Assembly (NCBI GenBank): GCA_016177575.1 | Contig: JACOVA010000009.1 | Coordinates: 1 to 39,305 of the forward strand | Source: Betaproteobacteria bacterium | Lineage (GTDB): Bacteria > Pseudomonadota > Gammaproteobacteria > Burkholderiales > SG8-39 | Reading direction: 5' to 3' | DNA length: 39,305 nucleotides | Shown: piece after piece, positions 15,957 to 26,634 of the stretch | Numbering within the stretch: the first letter of the stretch is position 1 | Layout: each line of letters opens with the position of its first letter | Translations under genes and position numbers: made by a program | The notes under the pieces: model-generated | Seen by the model: the letters and a program-made list of their open reading frames with translations, nothing else | The model's database searches: none | What the model was told of the DNA's origin: nothing

Positions 15957-16937
15957 TCATTTACTGGCCAAGCATTGCTCCAGGCCGGCGAGGAACAGGT
16001 CCTTCGGCAGCTTTCTGCCGATGAACACCAGCACCGACTGCTTCGGGTCCTTGCCCCAGGGCTTGCCCATGTCGCCGCCCATCATCATGTGCACGCCCTG
16101 AAAGACGACGCGGCGCGGGTTGCCCTTCATCCAGAGCACCCCTTTGTAGCGCAGCAGGTCCGGGCCGTAGACCTGGATCATGCCCGAGAGGAACTGCTCG
16201 AGCTTGTCGCCGTTGAAGGCCTTGTCGGAGCGGAACACGAACGATTCGACCTCGTCGTGGTGGTCGTGCGAGGCGTCGGCGAGGAATTCCGGGTCGAGCT
16301 CGAGGATCGCGTTCAGGTTGAAGCCGCGGATGTCGAGGATCTCCTCGAGCGGGGCGTTGCCGAAATGGACTTTCTTCACCTCGGCGCGCGGATTCATCTG
16401 CTTGAGCCGCTTTGTCAAGCTGAGAAGTTCATCCTCCTGCGTGAGGTCCGTCTTGGAGAGCAGAATCCGGTCGGCAAATCCGACCTGCTCCTGCGCCTCG
16501 CGGAACTCGTCGAGCTGCTTCGGCGCGTGCTTGGCGTCGACCACCGTGAGGATCGAGTCGAGCAGGTAGTAGTTGCCGATGTCCTCGTCGGTGAAGAAGG
16601 TCTGCGCCACCGGCCCCGGGTCGGCCATGCCGGTGGTCTCGATGATGACGCGGTCGAACTTGAGCGCGCCCGCGTCGCGCTTGCCCTTCAGGCTGCCGAG
16701 GATCTTGATCAGGTCGCCGCGCACGGTGCAGCAGATGCAGCCGTTGTTCATCTCGACGATCTGCTCGTCGCCGGTCTCGATGATCTCGTTGTCCACGCCC
16801 ACCTCGCCGAACTCGTTCTCGATCACCGCGAGTCTCTTGCCGTGGTCTTCCTTGAGGATGCGGTTGAGCAGCGTCGTCTTGCCCGCACCGAGAAATCCGG
16901 TGAGGATCGTCACCGGCACCATCTGGTTCTGTTCCAT
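15957..16937 (-). CDS. CobW/COG0523 family GTP-binding metal chaperone
   Basis: A G3E-family P-loop GTPase of 326 residues. Walker A is GFLGAGKTTLLN (about 14-25). The metal-binding CxCC motif is GCICCTVRGDL (about 66-76). The switch region IIETTGMADPGP and the guanine-specificity motif SKTD follow. The C-terminal CobW domain (about 230-320) carries a His-rich segment (DASHDHHDEVESF). Relatives deliver zinc, cobalt or other metals; which metal applies here cannot be read. It lies 36 bases after the thioredoxin-like gene on the same strand. No Zur-type operator was recognised. Confidence 0.93.
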   Translation of the reverse strand: MEQNQMVPVTILTGFLGAGKTTLLNRILKEDHGKRLAVIENEFGEVGVDNEIIETGDEQIVEMNNGCICCTVRGDLIKILGSLKGKRDAGALKFDRVIIETTGMADPGPVAQTFFTDEDIGNYYLLDSILTVVDAKHAPKQLDEFREAQEQVGFADRILLSKTDLTQEDELLSLTKRLKQMNPRAEVKKVHFGNAPLEEILDIRGFNLNAILELDPEFLADASHDHHDEVESFVFRSDKAFNGDKLEQFLSGMIQVYGPDLLRYKGVLWMKGNPRRVVFQGVHMMMGGDMGKPWGKDPKQSVLVFIGRKLPKDLFLAGLEQCLASK

Positions 16938-16973
16938 TGCGCGTCCGCTGGGTGAAGGGCGCGATTCTACCCC

Positions 16974-17848
16974 TCAGCCCCGGTCGGGAACGAGGCGGTA
17001 GACGAGCCTGCCGGGACGCAGGTCCTTGGACAGGTAGTAGGTGTCGCCGGCGAAGAACACGTGCCGGCACCAGTTCTCGTCTACGCCGCGCGAGTTGAGC
17101 TCCAGGCAGAGCTTGCCCTTTTTCGTCACGTACCACTTGCCCGCGCCCTGCATCTCCCCCCTGCCGTGCTTGCGATGACCGGCCGCTTCGAGCAGGTTGC
17201 CTTCCCTGAAGTCGAGCGTCAGGAACCAGTCCTGGTTCTCCTTGCGCATGCGCTTGCCCCGCAGCAGGCGCAGCAGGTCCGCGCGCGCCAGCCGCATGTG
17301 GCGCTGCGCGGTCACGTCGCGCAGCCGCGGCCGGTCGTCGATCGGCCCCGCCGCGAGCGAGGCCCGGCCCGCGGGCACGGCGCCGAAATCCTGCGCCGAG
17401 TACTTGCCGAGCGGCGATATCGCGTAGCGGCGCTGCGACACGAGCTCGTCGAGCGCCAGCGCGTCCTTCTCGCTGAGCAGCTGCCGCGCGTAGGCGACGC
17501 GCTTGCCGCTCGCGTCGAGGAAGACCAGCACCGGCGCCCAGGAGACGCGCACCTGGTCGATGACCTCGCGCTCCTCCGCGCTCGGCGCGAACAGATCGAG
17601 GTTGACCACGACGTAGTTGGGCCGCCACCGGGCACGCACCGCGTCGCTGTTGAGGATGGCGCGCGCCTCCCTGCAGGGCGGGCAGAACTGCGACATGCCG
17701 AAGTAGAGCAGCACGTGCCGGTGCGGCTCCGCCTTGACGCGCTCCAGGGCCGCGGCGAAGTTCGGCGCCGTGTCGTAGCCCTGCAGGAACTCGTAGCCTT
17801 GGGCAAATCCGGACAGTACGAGCAGCGCGGCGGCGAAAAGCCCTGCTT

Positions 17849-17852
<4 letters not shown>
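16974..17852 (-). CDS. periplasmic thioredoxin-fold protein with C-terminal extension
   Basis: A secreted 292-residue protein. A signal peptide (MKAGLFAAALLVLSGFAQG) precedes a thioredoxin-like domain (about 25-150) with the redox motif CPPC in SQFCPPCREARAIL and a cis-proline region SWAPVLVFLD. This resembles SoxW/thioredoxin-like proteins. A second part of about 100 residues (from about 190) is unfamiliar: it contains MRKENQDWFLTLDF, GAGKWYVTKKGKLCLEL and ENWCRHVFFAGDTYYL, and carries two further Cys. It looks like a small all-beta domain, but I cannot name it. The ATG overlaps the rlmI stop, so it is in the xerC-rlmI operon. Confidence 0.8.
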
Positions 17853-19032
<1,180 letters not shown>

Positions 19033-19036
<4 letters not shown>

Positions 19037-19941
19037 TTCTTGCGCGCGCGCGGGTGCGCGGCGTCGTAGACCTTGGCGAGCGCCTGGAAGTCGAGGTGGG
19101 TGTAGACCTGCGTGGTGGAGATGCTCGCGTGGCCGAGCATCTCCTGCACCGCGCGCAGATCCTGCGAGGACTGCAGCACGTGGCTGGCGAACGAATGCCG
19201 CAGCATGTGCGGATGCACCGGCGCCCCCAGCCCGCGGCGCCTCGCCCAGGCGCGCAGCCGTGCCTGCACGGTGCCCGCGGCAATGCGCCGGCCGCGCGCG
19301 CCGACGAACAGCGCGCGCTCCGCGGGCGCAGCGAGCAGCGCGCGCGCCTGCAGCCAATCGCGCAGCGCCTGCGCCGCGCGCGCGCCGACCGGAACCGTGC
19401 GCATCTTGCCGCCCTTGCCGGTCACCGTGACCTCGCCCTGCCCGAGATCGAGCCGCCCGTCGGCCGCATCGAGGGCAACCAGCTCCGCCAGCCGCAGGCC
19501 GGAGGAGTAGAGCAGCTCGAACATCGCCCGGTCGCGCAGCGCCTCCGGCGCGCGCGGCGCGCTGCCCTCGAGCAGCTGCTGGGCTTGCTCGACCGAGAGC
19601 GCGCTCGGCAGGCGGCGCGGCGATTTCGGCGCACGCACGCCGTGCGCCGGATTGGCGGCAAATCCGCGCTGGCGGGCGAGCCACCTGAACAGGCCGCGCC
19701 AGGCCGAAAGCGTCAGCGCGAGCGTCCGGCCCGAGAGGCCGGCGGCATGCAGCCGCGCCACGAAGCGCCTGATCTGCTGCGCGTCGAGGTCGCGCAATCG
19801 ATTTTGTTCCTTTAATTTAAAAAGCAATTCAACAGCTCGCGCGTAATTCGCTAGCGTGTGCCCGGACAGGCGCCGCTGATGCTCGAGCGCGTCGAGCCAG
19901 GCCTTGACCAGATCGGGATCGGACTGCGTGGCGGTCGCCAC
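19033..19941 (-). CDS. xerC: tyrosine recombinase XerC
   Basis: A site-specific recombinase that acts with XerD at dif to resolve chromosome dimers. The 302 residues have an N-terminal SAM-like core-binding domain (about 10-95). The catalytic residues are all present: Arg150 (SGLRLAEL), Lys176 (TGKGGK), His245 and Arg248 (HPHMLRHS), His271 (LGHASIS) and Tyr280 (TQVYTH). Its position after dapF and a DUF484 gene is the standard housekeeping XerC context, so it is not a mobile-element integrase. It overlaps rlmI by four bases. Confidence 0.96.
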
Positions 19942-19953
19942 GCGCGCGCGCTC

Positions 19954-20598
19954 CTAGGTGCGCGCGGCGAGCGCGCCCGCGGTCAGCTCGCCGATGCGGC
20001 GCAGGTAGAGCGTGCCCATTTCGGCGAAGAAGCGCTGCGGGTCCTCGCTGCCCAGCGCGAGCAGGCCGATGGTGCGCGTCTGGCCGAGCGGCACCAGGGC
20101 CACCGAGCGCACGTGCTCCTGAGCCTCGCGGAACCAGGCGAGGAAAGGATTGCCCGCCGCCGGCCCGCATTGCGGCGCGCCCATGGTCTCGGCCTGGTCG
20201 CGCAGCGCCGCTTCCACCGGCGAGCCCTCGAGCGTGCCGTCGAGCAGCGACTTGCCCCAGACGCGCAGCGCGACGTGCGGCACGGCGAAATCCTCGCGCA
20301 GGTGGAAGTAGAGCGCATGCGCGGTGGCGGCGAAATCCTTCGCGCCGACCAGCGCAAGCGCCAGGCGGTGCACCTTCTCGCCGATGGCGTCGTTGTCCTC
20401 GCCGAACTGGATCAGCTCGGCGAGCTTGCCCTCGAGCAGCTTCGCCTTCTCGCGCAAGCTCACGATCTGGCGCTCGGTGAGCGGGATCGCGCGCCCGCCG
20501 TGCGGATGCGGCACGTAGATCGACTCGAGCAGCTGCGGGTGCTGGTCGAAGAACTGCGGGTGGGTCCTGAGGAACTGCGCGACGTCGTTTGCGTCCAT
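19954..20598 (-). CDS. DUF484 family (GAF-like) protein
   Basis: A conserved protein of 214 residues of the DUF484 family. It begins MDANDVAQFLRTHPQFFDQHPQLL, the family hallmark, followed by a short coiled helix (ERQIVSLREKAKLLEGKLAELI, about 42-63). A GAF-like domain (about 80-205) contains VALVPLGQTRTIGLLALGSEDPQRF. The function is not established; relatives are always found between dapF and xerC. I chose ATG at 20598, 11 bases after the dapF stop. The spacing to xerC is 12 bases. Confidence 0.92.
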   Translation of the reverse strand: MDANDVAQFLRTHPQFFDQHPQLLESIYVPHPHGGRAIPLTERQIVSLREKAKLLEGKLAELIQFGEDNDAIGEKVHRLALALVGAKDFAATAHALYFHLREDFAVPHVALRVWGKSLLDGTLEGSPVEAALRDQAETMGAPQCGPAAGNPFLAWFREAQEHVRSVALVPLGQTRTIGLLALGSEDPQRFFAEMGTLYLRRIGELTAGALAART

Positions 20599-20609
20599 GG
20601 CCGCCTTTT

Positions 20610-21410
20610 TTAGATTTCGATCTCGCCCTCGAAAACCGTGCGCGCGGGGCCCTTCATCCAGACCGGATTGTCGCCGCCCGCCCAAGACACGGTCAACGTG
20701 CCGCCGCGCGCCTCGACCGCTACCGGCGAGTCGAGGGGCCCGCGCAGGATGCCAGCCACCGCCGCGGCGCAGGCGCCGGTGCCGCAGGCGAGCGTCTCGC
20801 CGGCGCCGCGCTCCCACACGCGCAAGCGGGCGCGGTGGCGCTCGCGCACCTGCAGGTAGCCCGCGTTGACCCGGTCCGGAAAACGCGGGTGGCGCTCGAT
20901 CAGGGGGCCTTGCGTCGTCACCGGCGCACGCTCGACGTCCGCGACGAATTGGACAGCATGGGGGTTACCCATGGAGAGAATTGCCAGCTCGATTTCCTCG
21001 TTTCCGACCAGTAATTTCTCCAATAAAGCCCTGCCCACATGCGGCGGCCCCATGTTCACGCTCACCTCGCCGTCGTCCTCCAGCCGCGGCACGATGATGC
21101 CGCCGCGCGTCTCGACCCGGAGCTCGCGCCGCGCGCTCAGCCCCCTCGCATGCACGAACTTGACGAAGCAGCGCGCGCCGTTGCCGCACTGCTCGACTTC
21201 GCCGCCATCGGCGTTGAAGATGCGGTAGCCGAAATCGACGCCGGACCTGGAGGGTTTCTCGACCACGAGGACCTGGTCGCAACCGATGCCGAAATTGCGG
21301 TTGGCGATTTTTTCTAGTTGCAGGGCACTCAAATTGAAAGGCGAAGAAGAACAATCCAGAACAACGAAATCGTTTCCCGCGCCTTCCATCTTGGTGAATT
21401 TCAGGCGCAT
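20610..21410 (-). CDS. dapF: diaminopimelate epimerase
   Basis: Interconverts LL- and meso-diaminopimelate for peptidoglycan and lysine. The 266 residues begin [19 protein letters not shown]. The two catalytic cysteines are Cys75 in EQCGNGARC and Cys209 in [12 protein letters not shown]. The start is ATG at 21410, inside the last codons of the DegT aminotransferase gene (10-base overlap); a TTG at 21428 would add six unlike residues. Everything expected for a functional enzyme is present. Confidence 0.97.
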   Translation of the reverse strand: MRLKFTKMEGAGNDFVVLDCSSSPFNLSALQLEKIANRNFGIGCDQVLVVEKPSRSGVDFGYRIFNADGGEVEQCGNGARCFVKFVHARGLSARRELRVETRGGIIVPRLEDDGEVSVNMGPPHVGRALLEKLLVGNEEIELAILSMGNPHAVQFVADVERAPVTTQGPLIERHPRFPDRVNAGYLQVRERHRARLRVWERGAGETLACGTGACAAAVAGILRGPLDSPVAVEARGGTLTVSWAGGDNPVWMKGPARTVFEGEIEI

Positions 21411-22507
21411 GCGCGGATCGTCTTGCAAACGCGCCGCAGCTGGTCCTCGGCGAGCTGCGGGAAAATCGGCAGCGAAAGCACCGTGCGCGCGGCCGCCTCG
21501 GTGACGGGCAGGCTGAGCCCGGCGCAGTCGGCCGCGTACAGCGGCTGGCGATGCAGCGGCACCGGGTAGTAGATCATGCTCGCGATGCCGACCAGCTCGA
21601 GCGCGGCGCGCAGCGCCTCGCGCTTCTCGCTGCGCACCGTGAACTGGTGCCAGACGTGCCGTCCGCGCGGGTTGTCGGCGGGCAGCCGCAACCCGAGATC
21701 GCTCAGGTGCTCGAGGTAATGGCGCGCGATCGCGGCCCGCCCGGCATTGAAGCGCTCCAGGCTACCGAGCTTGACGCGCAGGATGGCGGCCTGCAGCTCG
21801 TCGAGCCGGCTGTTGTAGCCGAGGATGTCGTGCAGGTAGCTGCGGCTGCTGCCGTGGTGGCGCAGCATGCGCAGCCGCTCGGCGTGGCGCGCATCGCGCG
21901 CGGTGATCATGCCGGCATCGCCGGCGGCGGCGAGGTTCTTGGTCGGGTAAAAGGAAAAGCAGCCGAAATCGCCCCAGGCACCGGCGCGGCGCCCGTCGTA
22001 ATCGGCGCCGAGGGACTGCGCACAGTCCTCCACCAGCACCAGGCTTCTGCTGCGGCAGATCTCCGCGATCTGCGCCATCGCGGCGCAGTGCCCGTAGAGG
22101 TGCACCGCGATCACCGCGCGCGTGCGCGGCGTGAGGCTCGCCTCCAGCGAGCGCGGATCGAGACAGAAGGTCGCCTCGTCGATGTCGGCGAACACCGGCC
22201 GCGCCCCCGTGTAGGAGGCGGCCTCCGCGGTGGCGACGAAGGTGAACGCGGGCATGACCACCTCGTCGCCCGGCCCGACTCCGGCGGCGCGCAGCGCGAA
22301 GTGCAGCGCATCGGTTCCCGAATTGACGCCGACCGCGTGCGCAGCGCCGACCAGGGCCGCGAGCTCGGCCTCCAGGGCGGCGCCTTCGGGCCCCAGAATG
22401 TAGCGCCCGGAGGCGAGCACCCGCCGTACCGCGGCGTCGATGCCGGCGGCGAGCTCGCGGTACTCGGCGGCCGGATCGGCGATCGGAATTCTTGCTTCTG
22501 CGTTCAT
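21401..22507 (-). CDS. DegT/DnrJ/EryC1-type sugar aminotransferase, candidate GnnB
   Basis: A PLP-dependent aminotransferase of nucleotide keto-sugars, 368 residues. The PLP lysine is Lys190 in [14 protein letters not shown]. Other cofactor contacts are [12 protein letters not shown] (about 61-72), Asp161 and Gln164 in [10 protein letters not shown], and the [14 protein letters not shown] motif. It overlaps the stop of the Gfo/Idh/MocA dehydrogenase gene by four bases. A dehydrogenase plus DegT aminotransferase directly downstream of two lipid A acyltransferases recalls GnnA/GnnB of Acidithiobacillus, which make UDP-GlcNAc3N for amide-rich lipid A. Alternative roles are O-antigen 3-amino sugars (WlbB/WbpE or FdtB types). 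The enzyme class is certain; the substrate is inferred. Confidence 0.9.
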   Translation of the reverse strand: MNAEARIPIADPAAEYRELAAGIDAAVRRVLASGRYILGPEGAALEAELAALVGAAHAVGVNSGTDALHFALRAAGVGPGDEVVMPAFTFVATAEAASYTGARPVFADIDEATFCLDPRSLEASLTPRTRAVIAVHLYGHCAAMAQIAEICRSRSLVLVEDCAQSLGADYDGRRAGAWGDFGCFSFYPTKNLAAAGDAGMITARDARHAERLRMLRHHGSSRSYLHDILGYNSRLDELQAAILRVKLGSLERFNAGRAAIARHYLEHLSDLGLRLPADNPRGRHVWHQFTVRSEKREALRAALELVGIASMIYYPVPLHRQPLYAADCAGLSLPVTEAAARTVLSLPIFPQLAEDQLRRVCKTIRACA

Positions 22508-23445
22508 CGCCTCAGCGCATGCCTGCGCAGCCGCTCGTCGACCAGCTCGCCCACCTGCAGGGCGAGGGCGAGCGCCCGCCGGCCCTCTTCGCCGCTCACC
22601 GGCGGCGCGGCGCGCGCGCGCACCGCGCCCACGAACGCCTCGGCCTGGGCGCGCAGCTCGTCGGCGCGCGCGAAGGCCTGCTCGGATTCCTCGATGCCGC
22701 CGCCGCCCTTGCGCACGTGGCGCAGCCGCTGCCCCTGCAGGTCGGCGGAGACGTACGCGTCGTGCCGGAACACGCGCAGCTTTCTCACCGGCGACTGGCT
22801 GACGCGGCTGGCCGAGACGCTCGCGATGCAGCCGTCGGCGAACTCGATCCTCGCGTTGGCGATGTCGATCGCCTCCGTGAGCACCCTGAAGCCGCAGGCG
22901 CTCAGCTGCTCGACCGGCGCCTTCGCCAGCGCGAGCACCAGATCGAGGTCGTGGATCATGAGGTCGAGCACCACGTCCACGTCGGTTCCGCGCGGCTTGA
23001 ACGGCGCGAGCCGCTCGATATCGATGAACAGCGGCCTGCCGGGCTGTGCGGCGAGCGCCTGGAACGCGGGGTTGAAGCGCTGCAGGTGGCCGACCTGGAG
23101 CACGAGACCCTGCGCGCGCGCGAGCGCGAGCAGTGCGTCGGCCTCGGCGAGCGTGCGCGCGAGCGGCTTCTCCACCAGCACGTGCACCCCTGCCTCGAGG
23201 CAGTCGCGCGCCACCTGATGGTGCTTCTCGGTCGGAACCGCGACGCAAGCCGCCTCCACCCTCGGCAGCCACTCGCGGTAATCGGCGCCGTGCGCGCAGG
23301 CGAGCGCGGCGCCGACCTCGCGCGCGCGCGCGACGTCGGCATCGATCACCGCGACCAGCTCGGCGCCCTCGCAGCGCGCAAGCTTCTGCGCGTGGAAGCG
23401 GCCCATGTAGCCGGTGCCGATGACCGCGGTGCGTATTTTCTCCAT
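22504..23445 (-). CDS. Gfo/Idh/MocA family NAD-dependent sugar dehydrogenase, candidate GnnA
   Basis: An oxidoreductase of 313 residues. The Rossmann loop is VIGTGYMGRFHAQ (about 8-20), and the family signature EKPLAR with its catalytic Lys lies at about 92-97. GTDVDVVLDLMIHDLDLVL carries the conserved His-Asp of the active site. The C-terminal alpha/beta domain ends in VSGEEGRRALALALQV. Paired with the DegT aminotransferase (4-base overlap), it would oxidise C3 of a UDP-sugar, leaving a ketone for transamination. The length fits GnnA. WlbA/WbpB, which act on UDP-GlcNAc uronate, are close alternatives; no uronate-forming dehydrogenase is in the window. Confidence 0.88.
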   Translation of the reverse strand: MEKIRTAVIGTGYMGRFHAQKLARCEGAELVAVIDADVARAREVGAALACAHGADYREWLPRVEAACVAVPTEKHHQVARDCLEAGVHVLVEKPLARTLAEADALLALARAQGLVLQVGHLQRFNPAFQALAAQPGRPLFIDIERLAPFKPRGTDVDVVLDLMIHDLDLVLALAKAPVEQLSACGFRVLTEAIDIANARIEFADGCIASVSASRVSQSPVRKLRVFRHDAYVSADLQGQRLRHVRKGGGGIEESEQAFARADELRAQAEAFVGAVRARAAPPVSGEEGRRALALALQVGELVDERLRRHALRR

Positions 23446-23447
23446 CG

Positions 23448-24314
23448 CTAATAGAGCCTGGCTTCGCCGGGGGGCCGCGTCTTGAAGCGCTTGTGCATCC
23501 ACAGGTACTGCTCGGGCATCTCCTGCACCTTGTGCTCTATGTAGGCGTTCATGCGGCGCGTGTCGGCGTGCAGGTCGCCGGTCGGGAAATCCTGCCACGG
23601 CGGCTCGATCGTGACGCGGTAGCCGGCGCCGCCGGGCAGGATGCGGGTCAGGCACGGCAGGATCCTCGCGCCGGTGATGCGCGCGAGGCGCGCCAGCCCC
23701 GGCACGGTCGCGGCCTGCAAGCCGAAGAACGGCACGAACAGGGCGTCGCGCGCACCGTAGTCCTGGTCGGGCAGATAGTAAAGCGGCCGCCCTTCGCGCA
23801 TGCCGGCGATCAGCGCGCGTACGCCCGCCTGGCGCGACACGGCGCGCTGCTCGCCGAAGCGGTTGCGGCCGCGCCACAGCAGCGCCGAGAGCAGCCGGTC
23901 CTTCTGCTGCGAGTACATGCCGACCATGTTCAGCTCGCAGCAAAGGCGCGTGAATCCCGCGTCCATGCCGACGAAATGCGGCGCAAACAGGATCGCAGGC
24001 GCACCGCGCAGGGCGCGCAGATGCTCCAGGCCCTCGACGCGGATCGTGCGCTCGATGCGCTCGCGCGACGCCCACCACAGCAGGCCGCGCTCGACGAAGC
24101 TGCGGCAGAAGGCGCGGAAATGCGCGCGCGCCAGCCGCTCGCGCTCGGCGACGCTCTTTGCGGGAAAGCACTTTTCCAGATTGACGCGCGTCACGCGGCG
24201 GCGCTCGGGGATCAGCCAGAACGCCGCCGCGCCGACCGCGTTGCCGAGCGCAGCCAGGATGCCGAGCGGCAGAAAGTGTCCGAGCCACATCAGCGCGATG
24301 ACGAGGCGCGTCAA
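23448..24314 (-). CDS. lipid A biosynthesis acyltransferase (LpxL/HtrB family), second copy
   Basis: Adds a secondary acyl chain to the lipid A precursor at the inner membrane. The 288 residues have one N-terminal hydrophobic helix (about 4-35). The catalytic HxxxxD motif is HFVGMD (His113, Asp118). ERGLLWW, PLYYLPDQDYG, and the C-terminal YIEHKVQEMPEQYLWMHKRFKTRP typical of the family follow. No ATG fits; TTG at 24314 overlaps the stop of the first acyltransferase gene (TTGA) and gives a natural N-terminus (LTRLVIALMWLGHF). It ends two bases before the dehydrogenase start. Which acyl position it serves is unknown. Confidence 0.92.
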   Translation of the reverse strand: MTRLVIALMWLGHFLPLGILAALGNAVGAAAFWLIPERRRVTRVNLEKCFPAKSVAERERLARAHFRAFCRSFVERGLLWWASRERIERTIRVEGLEHLRALRGAPAILFAPHFVGMDAGFTRLCCELNMVGMYSQQKDRLLSALLWRGRNRFGEQRAVSRQAGVRALIAGMREGRPLYYLPDQDYGARDALFVPFFGLQAATVPGLARLARITGARILPCLTRILPGGAGYRVTIEPPWQDFPTGDLHADTRRMNAYIEHKVQEMPEQYLWMHKRFKTRPPGEARLY

Positions 24315-25150
24315 GCTGCGTCCTTGGCGCCGCGCGGCGTTTTGTAGCGGTTGTAGCCCCAGAGGTACTGTGCGGGATTTTCGTGGATCAGCGCTTCGAC
24401 CGCACGGTTGATGCGCCGGGTCGCGCTCTCGCCCGGCTCGGCGGCGGGCAACGGCCGCACGTACAGCACGAAGCCCGCGCCGCCCGGCAGGCGCTCGCCG
24501 AACGCGAGCAGGCAGACGCTGCCCGGCCGCGCCGCGAGCTTGGCCGCGAGCGTCATGGTGTAGGCCGGCTTGCCGAAGAAATCCGCCCACTCGCCCTCGC
24601 CTTCGCCCGGAACCTGGTCGGGGAGGATGCCCACCGCTTCGCTCCTGCCGAGCGCGGCGAGCAGCTCGCGCACGCCCGAGAGGTCGGCGCGCGCGAGGCG
24701 CACGTTGTCCCCGCCGCGTCCCTCCTCGATCACGGGCTGCAGCCAGCCGAGCTTGGGCGGGCGATAGAGCACGGTGATCGGGAACTGCTCGGCGGCGACC
24801 TGCGCCGCGACCTCGAAGCAGCCCAGGTGCGGCGTGAGAAACACGATGCCCTGTCCGGCCGCGCGCGCGCGCTCGACGTGCTGCCGGCCCTCGATTCTGC
24901 GCACCAGCGCGGTGACCTCGGCGCGCGGCCGCAGCCACACCAGCGGCAGCTCGGCGAGCATGCGTCCCGCGCCCGCGATCGCCGCCCGGCGCGTGCGCGC
25001 ATCGCCGTAGCCCGCCGAGCGCAGGTTGTCGCGCAGGTGGCGCCGGTAGGTGGGCGACAGCCCATACATCGCCCAGCCGAGGAGCGCGCCCGCCGCATGC
25101 AGAAGCGCGAGCGGCAGGCGCGCGACCAGGCTCATCAGGAAACGCGACAT
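24311..25150 (-). CDS. lipid A biosynthesis acyltransferase (LpxL/HtrB family), first copy
   Basis: A 279-residue member of the same family as the next gene but only distantly similar to it. The N-terminal membrane segment is at about 5-30. The motif is HLGCFE (His108, Glu113), with Glu where the other copy has Asp; both occur in the family. ILPDQVPGEGEGEWADFFGKPAYT and NPAQYLWGYNRYKTP are conserved. The start is ATG at 25150 (MSRFLMSL); the frame is open to 25252 but that part runs into metK on the other strand. It leads the large minus-strand operon and diverges from metK with 57 bases between. Confidence 0.92.
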   Translation of the reverse strand: MSRFLMSLVARLPLALLHAAGALLGWAMYGLSPTYRRHLRDNLRSAGYGDARTRRAAIAGAGRMLAELPLVWLRPRAEVTALVRRIEGRQHVERARAAGQGIVFLTPHLGCFEVAAQVAAEQFPITVLYRPPKLGWLQPVIEEGRGGDNVRLARADLSGVRELLAALGRSEAVGILPDQVPGEGEGEWADFFGKPAYTMTLAAKLAARPGSVCLLAFGERLPGGAGFVLYVRPLPAAEPGESATRRINRAVEALIHENPAQYLWGYNRYKTPRGAKDAA

Positions 25151-25207
25151 CTGGTATCCTTGCAGCCCCTTTTTTGACCACGACGCCCGAGCGCCGGCGC
25201 GAAATTC

Positions 25208-26365
25208 ATGAACGACTTTCTCTTCACCTCCGAGTCGGTTTCCGAGGGGCATCCGGACAAGGTTGCGGACCAGATCTCCGACGCGGTGCTCGACGCGATT
25301 CTAAAGCAGGACACGGCCTCGCGCGTCGCCGCCGAGACGCTGGTCAAGGACAACCTGGTGGTGCTCGCGGGCGAGATCACGACGCACGCGCACGTCAATT
25401 ACGACGAGGTGGCGCGCGAGACCATCAAGCGCATCGGCTACACCGATCCGAAGATCGGTTTCGACACGCACACCTGCACCGTGCTCGTTGCCTACGGCCA
25501 GCAGTCTCCCAACATCGCGCAGGGTGTCGACGAGGGCAAGGGGCTCGATCTCGAGCAGGGCGCCGGCGACCAGGGCCTCATGTTCGGCTACGCCTGCGAC
25601 GAGACTCCGAGCCTCATGCCGCTGCCGATCTACCTCGCGCACCGCCTGGTCGAGCGCCAGTCCGAGCTGCGCCGCGACGGCCGCCTGCCGTGGCTGCGGC
25701 CCGACGCCAAGTCGCAGGTCACGATCCGCTACCTGAACAACAAGCCCGACTCGATCGAGACCGTGGTGCTCTCCACCCAGCATGCGCCCGGAATGGAGCA
25801 CAAGAAGATCGAGGAGGCGGTGGTCGAGAGCGTGATCAAGCCGGTGCTGCCGAGGAACCTGCTCAAGGGCAAGGTCAAGTACCTCGTCAACCCGACCGGC
25901 AGCTTCGAGATCGGCGGCCCGAAGGGCGACTGCGGGCTGACCGGCCGCAAGATCATCGTCGACACCTACGGCGGCTCGGCGCCGCACGGCGGCGGCGCCT
26001 TCTCCGGCAAGGATCCCTCCAAGGTCGACCGCTCGGCTGCCTACGCCGCGCGCTACGTGGCGAAGAACATCGTCGCCGCCGGCCTCGCCACCAAGTGCCT
26101 GGTGCAGTTCTCCTACGCCATCGGCGTCGCGCAGCCGACCAGCGTCATGGTGACGACGCACGGCACCGGCAAGCTATCGGACGAGAAGCTCGCGCAGCTG
26201 GTGCTGCAGCACTTCGACCTGCGGCCGAAGGGCATCATCCGGATGCTGGATCTCTTGCGGCCGATCTACGAGAAGACCGCGGCCTACGGGCACTTCGGGC
26301 GCGACGAGCCCGAGTTCACCTGGGAAGCGACCGACAAGGCGCTCGCGCTGAGGCAAGCGGCGTAA
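25208..26365 (+). CDS. metK: S-adenosylmethionine synthetase
   Basis: Makes SAM from methionine and ATP. The 385 residues begin [22 protein letters not shown], with the catalytic His in EGHPDK. The ATP motif [12 protein letters not shown] and the P-loop-like [19 protein letters not shown] are intact. The start at 25208 is clear. The 57-base leader is too short for any known SAM riboswitch, and I saw none. Together with ahcY and the MetF-like gene 3.5 kb downstream it forms part of the methyl cycle. Confidence 0.98.
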   Translation: MNDFLFTSESVSEGHPDKVADQISDAVLDAILKQDTASRVAAETLVKDNLVVLAGEITTHAHVNYDEVARETIKRIGYTDPKIGFDTHTCTVLVAYGQQSPNIAQGVDEGKGLDLEQGAGDQGLMFGYACDETPSLMPLPIYLAHRLVERQSELRRDGRLPWLRPDAKSQVTIRYLNNKPDSIETVVLSTQHAPGMEHKKIEEAVVESVIKPVLPRNLLKGKVKYLVNPTGSFEIGGPKGDCGLTGRKIIVDTYGGSAPHGGGAFSGKDPSKVDRSAAYAARYVAKNIVAAGLATKCLVQFSYAIGVAQPTSVMVTTHGTGKLSDEKLAQLVLQHFDLRPKGIIRMLDLLRPIYEKTAAYGHFGRDEPEFTWEATDKALALRQAA

Positions 26366-26376
26366 GACCCCGCCGC

Positions 26377-26604
26377 TCAATCCATCGTCAGCCAGAAGAT
26401 GGCCGCGAACAGCGGCGGCAGGATGAACATGGCGAAGGTCGTCATGTTGCGCAGCCGCGCGCGCTCGTCCTGATTGAGCTCCATCTTTTTCGCCATCTTC
26501 TTGGCGCGCTCGCGCGCCGATTTCTGCGCCGCCGTGTATTCGAACAGCAGCAGGATCACTCCGACCGCGATGCCGACCAGCAAGCCTTTGAGGGCGGGGT
26601 GCAT
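26377..26604 (-). CDS. small conserved two-helix membrane protein
   Basis: A 75-residue hypothetical protein. It has an N-terminal membrane helix (ALKGLLVGIAVGVILLLFEY, about 4-23), a strongly basic middle helix (AQKSARERAKKMAKKMELNQ) and a second membrane helix (TTFAMFILPPLFAAIFWLTM, about 55-74). I do not recognise the family. It lies 11 bases from the convergent metK stop and 30 bases after the ArnT-like gene, in the same direction, and may be the last gene of that operon. The composition and start codon look normal. Confidence 0.75.
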   Translation of the reverse strand: MHPALKGLLVGIAVGVILLLFEYTAAQKSARERAKKMAKKMELNQDERARLRNMTTFAMFILPPLFAAIFWLTMD

Positions 26605-26634
26605 GGACCTTTCGTCTGCCTCCAGAGGCGAAGT

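Noticed and set aside
25151-25207. Possible SAM riboswitch upstream of metK
   Set aside because: The gap is only 57 bases and shows none of the known SAM aptamer motifs. CCCCTTTTTTG there has no preceding stem, so it is not a terminator either.
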